Shown piece after piece: positions 9,978 to 19,020 of a DNA stretch of 35,000 nt; positions within the stretch are counted from its first letter, which is position 1; each line of letters opens with the position of its first letter. Both the position numbers and the translations under genes were made by a program. The stretch lies in the NCBI GenBank assembly GCA_009746045.1, contig RPFO01000246.1, positions 2,212,269-2,247,268 of the forward strand. Reading direction: 5' to 3'. The notes beneath the pieces are model-generated. The model was not told where the DNA came from, did no database searches, and saw only the letters and a list, made by a program, of their open reading frames with translations. The stretch comes from Mesostigma viride (lineage: Eukaryota > Streptophyta > Mesostigmatophyceae > Mesostigmatales > Mesostigmataceae).

Positions 9978-11969
9978 TCGCCGGCAGCATCAGAGCAGCT
10001 CCAGTCCATCGTGCTGCGGTCCCCGCGTGTGCTAGTGGCCACTTTTTCAGCCACGGAGGGCCATTCACACCACACGCTAACCGTTATCGTGGGATATGCA
10101 CCACATGCGGGTCGAGCTCAGGCGGAACGTGAGGCCTTCTTCGACGCCCTCAAGGAGGAGGAGGCCAACATCCCAGCTCGGCACTTCCTGGTTATGCTGC
10201 TCGACGCCAACGCCACGCTGCCAGTTGGCACTGGGGGCGCTCAGTCTTCCCCAACCAACACGACAGCCAACGGTAACACGCCTTTATTTGCGAATCTGCT
10301 GGCAGAATCTGCGCTGGTTGCATGCAATGCTTCTTTCGCACGCCCCGCTGAGCAGCTGGCCACCTTTTTTGGGCCGTCGGATCGGGTGGTGTGCCTTGAT
10401 TATGTCTGCGTACGTCGGGCTCAGCGCCCCTCAGTTGTCGATGCTCGCGTCCTGCAAGATTCTGTCAGCACGGTGGAATCTGATCATCGTCTCGTGCTCG
10501 CTCGCATCAGATTGCGGTTTCCTGGGGTGAAACCGTCGCGACAGCTGGCACCTCAGCCAGATCTGAAAGTGCTCCGGATTGTGCTGAAGGATGCCGACAA
10601 GATGTCAGCAGCAGAGCAGGCCGCTATGTCGCACAGGGATGATTTCCTGGCCGTATTCGACGCCGGGGGCAGCCGACAGCAGTTACACGCCATTCCGCCG
10701 CCGGGGGATATTTCAGTGATCCTCCGTGGTGTCGCAGCCAAGTATCGCCTGGCTGCCCGCACCCTTCCCACCTTGCCTCCGCGCCGGCAGCTTGCTGTCC
10801 ACCGTCACGCACCGACAGTGGTCGCCGCCAGGCAGATGCTCCGCCGCAACAGAGATCCGATCGCCAAACCTGGGCTGCAAGCAGCTCTGAGGGCCGCCTA
10901 CGAGCAGGCTGAGAAGGCAGATGCTCAGCAGATGGTCAAGGACCTGCGCAGCTGCCAGCAGAAGCACGACGGCAAGGGGGCCTGGTTCTGGTACAAGCGC
11001 CTCGGGCACCCGGACGGCCTCGGCCGGCCCCACCGCCACGACGTCCCCGGCGCCCCAGCCAAGCGGCTTCGTACCTGGGCCACGGCCACGGCCGAGGTCG
11101 TGGGGACAGCTGCGCCGCCCCCACCCCTGCTCCCAGCCGCCGCCGCCCGCCCGGCCGCCCTGGCCGGCCCCGCTGGGCCCCCTGCCCCGCCTAGGTCAGC
11201 GGCGGACTACCTAGTCCCCCCGCTGGTCGGCCCACTTGGCGACCCGTCTGACATGCCTCCTTTCACCTCTCGCGAGGTCACGGAGGCGGTCCAGCGCCTG
11301 CGTTATGACGCAGCCACCGGCTCTGACGAGATTCCGGCCGCAGTTGTAAAACTTGCAGCCGAATTCGAGGACACAGGTGTTATGCTGCTCTTCCGGGACA
11401 TCTGCAACCGCCTTCTGCTGTCGTCGCAACCACCTCCAGCGGCCTGGCAACACAGTTTTCGCACGATGCTGTACAAGAACAAGGGGTCGCCTGCCGACCC
11501 CGGCAACTACAGAGGGGTGTGCATTCAAAGTGCCCCCCTCAAGCTTCTTATGCGGCTCATCCTGAACCGCCTGCGCACGGCCCTGGACGGTCACCTCAGC
11601 GAGACTCAGCACGGCTTCCGTTCAGGTCGCAACACAGTACAGGCGCTCTTCGCTACTCGCCGACTGGTGGAGGAACTGCAACGCCTTCAGCCTGGTGAGT
11701 CCCCTTTGCACCTTGTGCTGGTGGACTTCATCAAAGCCTTCGATTCGGTTTTCTGGCCTGCGCTTTGGGACATCCTCGAGTTGTTCCGGATCCCCCGCCC
11801 CCTAATTGCTGTCATCCGCAACCTGTATGAAGGGTCCACCACTTCGGTGCGCACTTGTTACGGGACCACGCCCCCATGCCCTTTACAGAAGGGTGTGTGG
11901 CAGGGCTGCGTGCTGTCGCCCTACCTGTTCATTATTGTTGTCGAATACGTAATGATGAATACGGAATGA
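9972..11969 (+). pseudogene. truncated LINE ORF: EEP endonuclease plus reverse transcriptase
   Basis: The open frame begins without an ATG. Its first 180 residues carry the later motifs of an endonuclease/exonuclease/phosphatase fold: LLDANA near 10200, LDYVCVRR near 10396 and SDHRLVLA near 10477. The N-terminal catalytic Asn/Glu blocks are absent. A Pro/Ala-rich linker at 11100-11210 leads into an RT domain: NYRGVCIQSAPLKLLMRLIL near 11500, QHGFRSGRNTVQALFATRRL near 11610, motif A LVDFIKAFDSV near 11718-11750, and motif B QGCVLSPYLF at about 11901-11930. The frame ends 40 bases later, before the YADD catalytic motif C, thumb and C-terminal domains. The sequence style is RTE-like or a related clade. 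It cannot encode an active enzyme. Confidence 0.85.
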
Positions 11970-12010
11970 GACGAAACGACGGGAGCACGAGTCTAATTAA
12001 TTAATTAATT
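9978..12010 (+). mobile_element. non-LTR retrotransposon fragment, both ends missing
   Basis: The interval holds the C-terminal part of an endonuclease joined to the N-terminal two thirds of a reverse transcriptase. The 12-bp word AATTACGTGCAC stands immediately before it (9966-9977) and after it (12011-12022), so the fragment may be bounded by a target-site duplication or a microhomology. No poly-A or simple-repeat tail of a LINE 3' end is present at the right end; the RT simply stops before its catalytic YADD block. The segment between the RT stop and the right-hand repeat is AT-rich and shares 24 bp with 809-832. Confidence 0.7.
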
Positions 12011-12064
12011 AATTACGTGCACATCTTTTATCAATTAAGGAGCAATTACGCACACATCTTTTAT
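12011..12064 (+). repeat. short tandem duplication, AATTACG-CACATCTTTTAT unit
   Basis: Two copies of a 21-base unit (12011-12032 and 12043-12064) differ by one or two bases. They directly follow a TTAA/TAAT-rich tract. The first copy contains the right-hand member of the 12-bp direct repeat that flanks the retrotransposon fragment. Confidence 0.6.
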
Positions 12065-13192
12065 ATTCATGGATTTATGCTCCGCAGCTCCCCACGTACC
12101 GGGACCGCGCGTGATTATAAAACGTGCTGGTAAACGCGCTAGCTGGTAGCCCGAGGCTGGTCCCAGTTCAGTTTGAACAGGCCAGCTTGGCTAATTCTTT
12201 CACTGGTAATGGGCGCCGGCAGGCTGGCCACCTGACTTGATTGCGCACACAATGAACAATCAATATTTTGCTATGTGTGTTATGCAGCGCTAGTTCCACG
12301 GGTCAAAGTGCACTGGCCCTGTGGTCACTGCCCCCTTTTCATGCTAGGCCGCTAGGCGCTAGCTACATGCAACTTCAATGGATCAATTTTGACACCGGGT
12401 TGAAAGGTACATGTATACCTTCTGAAAGCTTTCATAGGGCATGCATGTGAATCTCCCAACATTTGCGTGTCGATGAATGAATGAATGCACATGCATGATC
12501 CAAAGCATATCTTAATAGGCAAATGAACGCAAGCTAGTGTACGTCACATAACATTGCATGGTAAACAAATTTCAATTTCATGGTTCACAAATGCATACTT
12601 ACATGCAAGACGTAGCCCTACGCACCGGCCTTAGGTTTGATCAGATGGATGCGCATGCATGGGCACACCTGAAAGTGCTTGCAGCTATGGTGCCCACATC
12701 TACATCTAAGAGACTAATCCACCTCAATCGCTCACAAGGATGCAAGCTAAATGAGTTGATGGCATGCAAGGATCGCATGCGACTTATTTGCTCACTGACA
12801 GTAACAGGGTTCTGGACAGCCTGTAATACTAGCTGTCAAAGAACAATTTCCCCAACCTAGGGAAAAGGAGAAATGCAGGCAAACCATCCTGCATGTTGAA
12901 ATAACACGATATGCAGCCAAGAAAGTCTTGTGCCCCAGCTCCAAGAGGCTGTCCATGAAGGTCTAGTGGTGGGCGTCACATGTCGGCGCCACCCATTCGG
13001 ACGATCCTGATGAAAACCATGGAGCCTCATGACCCAAGAAAGTTGCTGGATATGCAACGCCGGGGCAACCCAGCCACATGATGTGCTGCATGCCACTGTC
13101 GATGTATGAGGCTGGTATCAAACTGCATGGACCGTCACATGCAGGAACGCGCTGAGATGCAAATGCAAGCATCAAGCGAGAAGACCATTCAT
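12065..13192. other. intergenic stretch, no gene recognised
   Basis: This unique sequence lies between the retrotransposon fragment and the 3' end of the SYLF gene on the other strand. ATGCTCCGCAGCTCCCCACG near 12067 resembles ATGCTCCGTGACTCCCCAACG near 790, which supports a dispersed repeat family. CATGCAT words are frequent at 12430-12780. Short open frames here have no recognisable motifs. Confidence 0.5.
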
Positions 13193-14527
13193 TCAACCAG
13201 AGCCTGCCAGAACTGACCCAGGGGGCCCTGCTGGAGACGCCGCGACCGGCACATACTTGGAACCCTTGTCCAGTCCCAGCACCTCCTTGACATGCTGCGG
13301 CGTTTGCCCGACCGCCTCCAGCTTCACCTGTCCCACATGCTCGGCGGGCGTCGGCTGCCCCATCGGCACCACCATGTAGGGCTGCGCGCCCATGGTTGGC
13401 TGCCCGCGCACGTATGCACCCCCGCCCATGCCCTGCTGCATGCCCTCGCCCCCCTGCCATCCCCCTTCCCCGCCAGCCCCCGCCATCTTCTCTGCCCCGC
13501 GCATGCCCTCCCTGCCCTTCTGGGCCATTCCCTCCACCCCCTCGCGCCCCATCTCCATGCCCTGCCTGCCCTTCTGCGCCACCGTCTCCACCCCCTCGCG
13601 CCCCATCTCCATGCCCTGCCTGCCCCTCTGGGCCATCGTCTCCACCCCCTCACGGCCCATCTCCATGCCCTGCCTGCCCTTCTGGGCCATCGTCTCCGTC
13701 ACCTCGCCCCCCTTCTGCGCCACCGTCTCAACCCCCTGCCGGCACATCTCCACCCCGTGCCGACCCGTCTCCATCGCCATCTCTGCCCCCGCGCGCCCCT
13801 TCTGCGCGGCCACCTCCATCGCCTCCCGCCCCTTCTGAGCCAGCTGCTCCGTCGTGGCGCCCGCCTTGGACGCCACCGCCGACCCCATGTCCCTCGCCAC
13901 GCCCGCCACCTGCCCTGCCGTCGCCGTGCCCCTCTGGACCACGTACGACGCCGTCTCGGTGCCACGCTGTGCCACCTGTCCCATCGTCTCAGTCGCCTTG
14001 CTGGCGACGCTCTGCGCTGTCTCCGCCCCCTTCTGCATCGCGACACCGGCCCCGTGGCCCCACTGGGCGACCGCCTCCAGCACCGATGCGGCGCCCATGC
14101 GTGCCGCGTACATGATGCGTTCGCGCAGGGACCGGGCACCCCCCATGACCTCACTCGCCGCCTCCTCGGTACTCATGCCCGACGCGTCGCCCATCCCGAA
14201 CACGGTGCGGCCGCGCTGGGGGCGGTGCATGGCGTCATCGAGGGCCAAGTAGAGGTCCAGCAGGCTCGGGTGCAGCTCGTACGCGTTCAGCCCCGCCCGG
14301 CCCTCGAGGATGTCCGTGACAGTGATGCTGCTGTCCTTGTAGAAGGCGCGCGTCATCCAGGGGTTGACCCACACCAGCGTGCTATTGAGGGCCACGCCCA
14401 TCATCACGCCCTGCGAGTACGAGTACGAATAGGTGGCGGCGATCCCGCGCTGGTTGCCGTGCAGCTTCACCTGCAGGTCTCGCCCCACGGGCCCCGCCGC
14501 AACGGTGATGCTGCCACCCATGTCCAG
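13193..14527 (-). CDS. SYLF gene exon 5 with LEA-like repeats
   Basis: The acceptor is GCCAG at 14532-14528 and the exon runs to a TGA at 13195-13193. It begins LDMGGSITVAAGPVGRD, completing the SYLF domain by about residue 238. It then codes for the A-Q-K-G-R-x-G-x-E-M-G-R-E repeats. Three to four 54-bp copies are recognisable at the DNA level between about 13497 and 13735. Confidence 0.9.
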   Translation of the reverse strand: MDMGGSITVAAGPVGRDLQVKLHGNQRGIAATYSYSYSQGVMMGVALNSTLVWVNPWMTRAFYKDSSITVTDILEGRAGLNAYELHPSLLDLYLALDDAMHRPQRGRTVFGMGDASGMSTEEAASEVMGGARSLRERIMYAARMGAASVLEAVAQWGHGAGVAMQKGAETAQSVASKATETMGQVAQRGTETASYVVQRGTATAGQVAGVARDMGSAVASKAGATTEQLAQKGREAMEVAAQKGRAGAEMAMETGRHGVEMCRQGVETVAQKGGEVTETMAQKGRQGMEMGREGVETMAQRGRQGMEMGREGVETVAQKGRQGMEMGREGVEGMAQKGREGMRGAEKMAGAGGEGGWQGGEGMQQGMGGGAYVRGQPTMGAQPYMVVPMGQPTPAEHVGQVKLEAVGQTPQHVKEVLGLDKGSKYVPVAASPAGPPGSVLAGSG

Positions 14528-17500
14528 CTGGCGTACCCGGGTGGGTGGGTGGGTGGGTGGGTGGGTGGGTGGGTGGGTGGGTGGGTGGGTGGGTGGGTGG
14601 GTGGGTGGGTGGGTGGGTGGGTGGGTGGGTGGGTGGGTGGGTGGGTGGGTGGGTGGGTGGGTGGGTGGGTGGGTGGGTGGGTGGGTGGGTGGGTGGGTGG
14701 GTGGGTGGGTGGGTGGGTGGGTCGGTGGATGGGTCGGTGGATGGGTGGGTGGATGGGTGAATGGTGGATGGGTGGATGGATGGGAGAGCAGGCGGGTGGG
14801 CGGGGTGATGGGACGGAAGAATTGAGGCATCGTGAGGGGATGGACCAGGCGACAAAAGTCGGTGGCGTGAGCCAATGGCAGCAAACAAAAATATACACAG
14901 TCAGCACGATGACGGGCAGCATGCGTGTGAAGTCATAGCTTTTGGATAAAAGTGAACATATGTTGTAGGCAATTATTAGGAGGTTGCCTTGCACAGCGGT
15001 GGTGTGGTAGATTTCATCGGGCAAAGTGGCGGTGCAGGGCACGGGTAGTGCAGAGCATGTTTAATGTCTTCAAGCGGAAACAACCGCACACTGTCACATG
15101 GAGGCCAAATGTCAAATGTAGCTATGCAGTAGTCAAACTTAGAGAATGCCCGCAAAATGTTCATAGCACAAGCTCCCCGATCGCCTTTGTGAGCTCGGCA
15201 GGCACGGTCAGCTGTGCGCCCGCGGTGGTCAAATACTCTTCCTGCCCTGTATGGGGACCAGGGTGAATCACAACTGTGTTGTCCGCAAGGTCTTGGGCAC
15301 ATGCTGCTGCGACCTGACATCCCCGACCACATTATTACCCATGGAAGGGGGGATAAAAGAAAAGGTGGTGCCAGGGACACCAAAACAAGACACCATCAGC
15401 AGAGCTGGTCACCTGCAAACAAGTGCCAGCGGTGACGAATGGAGGAAGGCACGCAGGGGCGTCATGCCCGAGGCATGCCCACACAGCCATCCATGTGAAG
15501 CCAAGGAAACTGCGGGGAAGCGCAGGAGCGAGGAGGATGCAATATAGTGCGACCTAGGGAGAACACATGCAATATCGATGACCGACGCTCTGCAAATCCT
15601 GAGACCTCATGGTGGGATGAGGAAGAGATACATGGCGAAAGCATGGAACAAATCAACACAACTCCTCAGTTCATTGACCACCACGACAGAACCATGTAAT
15701 TCCGCGCAGCTCATCAAAATAAATATCCGAGATGCCGCCACCACGCGTCCCACAACCCTTGGGTGCCCACCTTTGCGCCCGCGCTCATGACGTCGGCCGC
15801 CTGCTGGTTGTTGAGAATGATGATGTGGTTGGCCTTGGATGCGCCAAACTGGAGCCCCCAGCCCAGGCCGTTGGCCATCACCGCCACAGGGCCACTCCAC
15901 TTCTCGTCGGGCGTGCCCTTGAACACCTTGGTCAGCAGGAAGCCTGCGCCGCCGCCAAGTAGGGCAAGGCATGACAGATATGAAACCCGACACGATGACA
16001 GCTTGCAGGCATCGCAACGGGTGGCAATGGGTGACAAGATGCAATTCGCGAAAAGAGACGAAAGAAGCACACTATTATAGAGACAAGGGGAGGAACCAAC
16101 AAGGCAAGACACGCAATCCTGGGTAAGACTGGTCATCGCCCGGCCAGGGGCGCCGGGCGGATGCGAAGCCCAACGGCAACTGCACTGCGTTAGAGATGAA
16201 CACTGGGCGGTAAATGGTGGTGACGGCAACTGGACGTGTACGATCAGCTACCCGCCAGGGTGTCGTCAGGTCCTTGGGTACAAAGGGCCTCGAATGACAT
16301 TAGGCACGTGGCTGCCGAAGTGCTGGCAATACAGTAACCCCGGGGTTCAAGCGTTTCTCTACCGGCACTTCTCCGTCAGCATTCCCTACCAAGCGTCATG
16401 CGCAATTCAACACAGGGGAGGCATTGCTTGACGGCACAGAACGCGTTTTTTATTGGGATGCAAGAAGGGCACCATTGGGAGCATAAGGATGCCAAACAAG
16501 GTCCAACAAATAGCGGGGAATAGCAAACGATCCATGGTGACCAGCAGCGACGGAACAAGAGGAAACAACCCAGGTTGTTGGGTGCCTAAAGATACAGCAG
16601 ACTGCGCGCCACGAACACTAACGGCACTGTCATGTATGCCCAGACTCCATGCATGCATGCATACATGAACAGTGGCTGGAACAGCAGCCCTCTCCAATGA
16701 CCGAATCCGTTCAAGGTTTTCACGTTCTCAATGGTTAGCTGGTACGCAATGCAAACAGACTTGCAGTCCAAATGGATGGGTCGCGAGATGCTGTTGTTTG
16801 GTCACGCCTTACATGACTTGCTGGTGGAAGACAACTACTTCAGCAAAGCCGCTCCTCAGAATCAACACTTACCAGAACCAAACTCGCTGCTCAGGCCGAC
16901 GGCGCCCTTGTATGTGAAAAGAAAGACGATCCCATAACACTGCGAGCAGCATACCACCAACCAGACGACGGCGGCGCGGCAATTAGTCCAAGTTGCAAGT
17001 TGCAAGGAGAAACGACCTTTCCTAGCCGAGAAACGCACTTTTACGACACATTTGCGAACATTGTAGCAGGCCGATTGGAAAACTCACATCGCGGAGTAAG
17101 GCGGACGGAATCAGCAAGCTCCTGTCCGGAGCACGGCGGCCGCGGCCTTTCCCGGTCACGTCGTCGACAGCGGTCCTGTGTAGGGACACCAAGCCAATTA
17201 AGTACAATGCGTCTGTACAAGTTAGTGCGACAGTCACTCTGCAGTTCGTAGGGAACAAGGTTGCGTGGTACCGTGCTTCCAAGGAGACTGGCGACTAATT
17301 GCAAAAAAGGATATTCAACATTGACAGTGCCGCCCAATTACCATGATCTGACGATTGTGAGACCTTGGTCGACATTATCGCTCAAACAAACTAAGCCGCT
17401 GATACCTAGTACCATGGTGAAATTCGATCGCAAAAAAGCAAATGCCAGTCACCAGTGTGCGTCTGCTGAAGGAAACTGCGGAACGAGCTTTACATTACGC

Positions 17501-17584
17501 CGGCTCGGCTCGGCTGGTTGATATCGTCGGCTGATGCCAGATGCGTTCGACGGCCTCGGCAATGGGCATCAACAAATTCGCCAT
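13193..17584 (-). CDS. SYLF-domain (Ysc84/SH3YL1-type) protein with LEA-like repeat tail, five-exon model
   Basis: Model on the minus strand: 17584-17499, 17175-17088, 16939-16873, 15943-15771, 14527-13193. All four joins keep frame and give 582 residues. The spliced protein reads through a SYLF (DUF500) domain at about residues 45-238: LLIPSALLRD, then CYGIVFLFTYKGAVGLSSEF, GSGFLLTKVF, KWSGPVAVMANGLGWGLQFG, SITVAAGPVGRD and YSYSYSQGVMMGVAL. SYLF domains bind phosphoinositides and, in fungi and animals, actin. After it, residues about 290-485 form an Ala/Gly/Gln/Lys/Glu-rich helical tail with 18-residue repeats resembling group-3 LEA or apolipoprotein-like amphipathic helices. The C-terminus is Gly/Met/Pro-rich. 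The first exon is the least certain. The gene is divergent from the F-box gene. Confidence 0.8.
14528..15770 (-). other. SYLF gene intron 4
   Basis: A 1243-nt intron. Its 3' end on the transcribed strand is a (CCCA)n array, and no AG occurs between the acceptor (AG at 14529-14528) and 14940. A CTGAC branch-point-like motif (branch A at 14901), followed by a T-rich tract, lies about 373 nt from the acceptor. The remainder (14940-15770) is unique sequence with no exon that I can support. Confidence 0.75.
14540..14790. repeat. (GGGT)n microsatellite decaying to GGAT/GGTC variants
   Basis: A pure GGGT tract of about 45 copies runs from 14540 to about 14720 and degenerates into GGTC and GGAT units to about 14790. 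The top strand is a strong G-quadruplex candidate, and the bottom strand is the transcribed CCCA run next to the SYLF exon 5 acceptor. Confidence 0.97.
15771..15943 (-). CDS. SYLF gene exon 4
   Basis: Acceptor GGCGGCGCAG and donor AAAG|GTGGGC. It codes for the W-S-x-P and G-x-G-x-Q-x-G core of the SYLF domain and the I-I-I-L-N-N element, ending in phase 0. Confidence 0.88.
15944..16872 (-). other. SYLF gene intron 3
   Basis: A 929-nt intron. Minus-strand frames near 16400-16770 contain hydrophobic stretches, but they have no phase-compatible splice sites and do not match the SYLF family, so I treat them as intronic. Confidence 0.6.
16873..16939 (-). CDS. SYLF gene exon 3
   Basis: Acceptor GCTCGCAG and donor TCTG|GTAAGT. 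The 67-nt exon codes for CYGIVFLFTYKGAVGLSSEF and then G-S, and joins in phase 1 to exon 4 to complete the conserved G-S-G-F element of SYLF domains. Confidence 0.85.
17088..17175 (-). CDS. SYLF gene exon 2
   Basis: Acceptor CCTACACAG and donor GAT|GTGAGT. It codes for a basic stretch followed by APDRSLLIPSALLRD, the start of the SYLF domain, where the family has an I-P-x-x-x-L motif. Confidence 0.7.
17176..17498 (-). other. SYLF gene intron 1 (tentative)
   Basis: A 323-nt interval between the tentative first exon and exon 2. Nothing else is recognisable in it. Confidence 0.4.
17499..17584 (-). CDS. SYLF gene exon 1 (tentative)
   Basis: Opens with an ATG at 17584 and reads MANLLMPIAEAVERIWHQ, ending at GCCGGC before a GTAATG donor. 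It was chosen because its phase (2) fits the next exon and the peptide is a plausible helical N-terminus. The frame is also open further upstream, so the true start may be earlier. Confidence 0.4.
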
Positions 17585-18714
17585 TCGGGAAACAAGCACG
17601 ATGCCGGCCTCAGGAGCAGGCAGATGAAATGACAGATTTAATGACGGTGTGCCTCTGTAGAGGTACGTTCTGGCGTTGACGTGGAAGCAACGTGACTTGG
17701 TGGCAGTTGCGGGCCTCTGCGACAAATTCGTCAACTTGCCACATTTGAGACATGCGAGGGCCTCTGCGTTCTGCATTGTGCCTTGCCTGATTCAGAATCG
17801 GGTGAGGCGCGGCGCGCCATGAGGTGGGCAAGCACGGACCACCAGGCGAAGGATGCTACGACCTAATACGACTGCTGCCATCCGACATCGTTCTGCTCAA
17901 TGGTCATCGACATTGCTCGCCTCGCGTGGATGATCAATGATCAACCTACAGTATACCTGCCTCTTGAGTCTTGGGCCCTTGGGCCTTGGGCCCTTGGCTG
18001 AGTCGGCTCGATCATTACTGTACACTTACAGTATCTGGTATTGTACAGTAGCTTAGATACTGTACAATAGCCTAACAGGCTGTATCGCCCATTAGCTATT
18101 TAGCTTGTCCCCAGCGTGCTATTCATAATTCATCTTCAATTCTTCTTTCCTTATTTCATTTAAACTTCTCATAATCTAAACAGTAAAACAGACCGCACTG
18201 AGATTCGCTAATGTCCTAGCTCATAATTCCTGAACTCTACAGCAGGGGGTGGTCTGGTTACCAACGCAACGCAACACTGAAGAATGAAACGCTTCGACAA
18301 CGTTCCAGTACAACAGGACGCGCATGTCCACGAAGGACATTGAATTGAATTGAATTGTAACATAACTCCGTTGGGAGTATATGTAGCACATAGCCCTTGA
18401 GAGGGGGCATATGGCCTATCATACATCCTAAGCTACTTCCTGCAAGGGTGGGGATGTAAAGGACCCGAAGGACATGCCTTGGAGAAATATCGTGTCAATA
18501 GCATGTCAATAGTGGCAGATAACCAGACTCGTTGACTTTTTACGCATCCAGAAACGGATATGGTTGCTACATCACATTCATGAGTACCTTTGACCAATTG
18601 CCTTCAGCATGTGTACCTGAATAAATACCTGCTCGCTCCTTTGCCTTACATGTGTCCGTCAGTGCGCGCGTATATCCTTCCCGGCATCAAAAGCAGTTAG
18701 ATAATTTTTCCTAA
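17585..18714. promoter_or_regulatory. shared spacer between divergent SYLF and F-box genes
   Basis: This 1.1 kb spacer should contain both promoters. It is more AT-rich than the exons. It has CTTGGGCCC-type short repeats at about 17967-17998, a 12-bp inverted repeat at 18039-18069, and GAATT repeats near 18336-18358. A TAA directly before the F-box ATG fixes that start. No clear TATA box was identified. Confidence 0.5.
18039..18069. promoter_or_regulatory. 12-bp inverted repeat between divergent genes
   Basis: TATTGTACAGTA (18039-18050) and TACTGTACAATA (18058-18069) are perfect inverted copies around the 7-base spacer GCTTAGA. A related TACTGTACACTTACAGTA lies just upstream at 18016-18033. 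This could be a protein-binding palindrome or a remnant of a small inverted-repeat element. Confidence 0.55.
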
Positions 18715-19020
18715 ATGGAGGTCCATGAGAACATGCAATTGTTGGCTATCCATGACAGCAATAGAGATTTATGTTTGCCGACTGGCCAATCTACGAGTAT
18801 GCAGGGTGATGCCGCATCGCTCATCCCTATCGATATTCTGCTACGCATCTTTGAGTTCCTCGACATCATGAAATGCGCAGCAGTTTGCAAAGCATGGAGG
18901 CAGGCCGCGTTTAGTGCAAAGGTGATTTCATTGGGATCCGGTAGTGTTCCAAGGGCGCTCAGCATGCCTGGAGACTTGACGGGGCCCCGCGTCGGAAGCA
19001 TCCGGTGGTTTGAGTCACTG
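18715..19020 (+). CDS. F-box/LRR gene exon 1 (F-box)
   Basis: A true ATG with an in-frame TAA immediately before it. The F-box lies at residues about 36-75 with its L-I-P opening and the conserved V-C-K-x-W-R element. The exon ends CACTG before GTAAGC, phase 0, after W-F-E-S-L. Confidence 0.92.

Noticed and set aside
14530-14884. Thr-His-Pro-Pro repeat N-terminus of the minus-strand frame continuous with SYLF exon 5
   Set aside because: It is the translated (CCCA)n intron. The SYLF domain continues instead in the exon at 15943-15771, which joins in frame at the CAG at 14528-14530.
13292-14938. 548-codon plus-strand frame rich in His, Leu, Arg and Pro ending in Gly-Gly-Trp-Val repeats
   Set aside because: It is the shadow of SYLF exon 5 and the GGGT repeat; the minus strand has the conserved domain and phase-matched splice sites.
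16376-16771. Hydrophobic minus-strand frames as transmembrane exons of the SYLF gene
   Set aside because: The SYLF domain joins perfectly from 16873 to 15943 across this region, and the frames have no matching splice sites.
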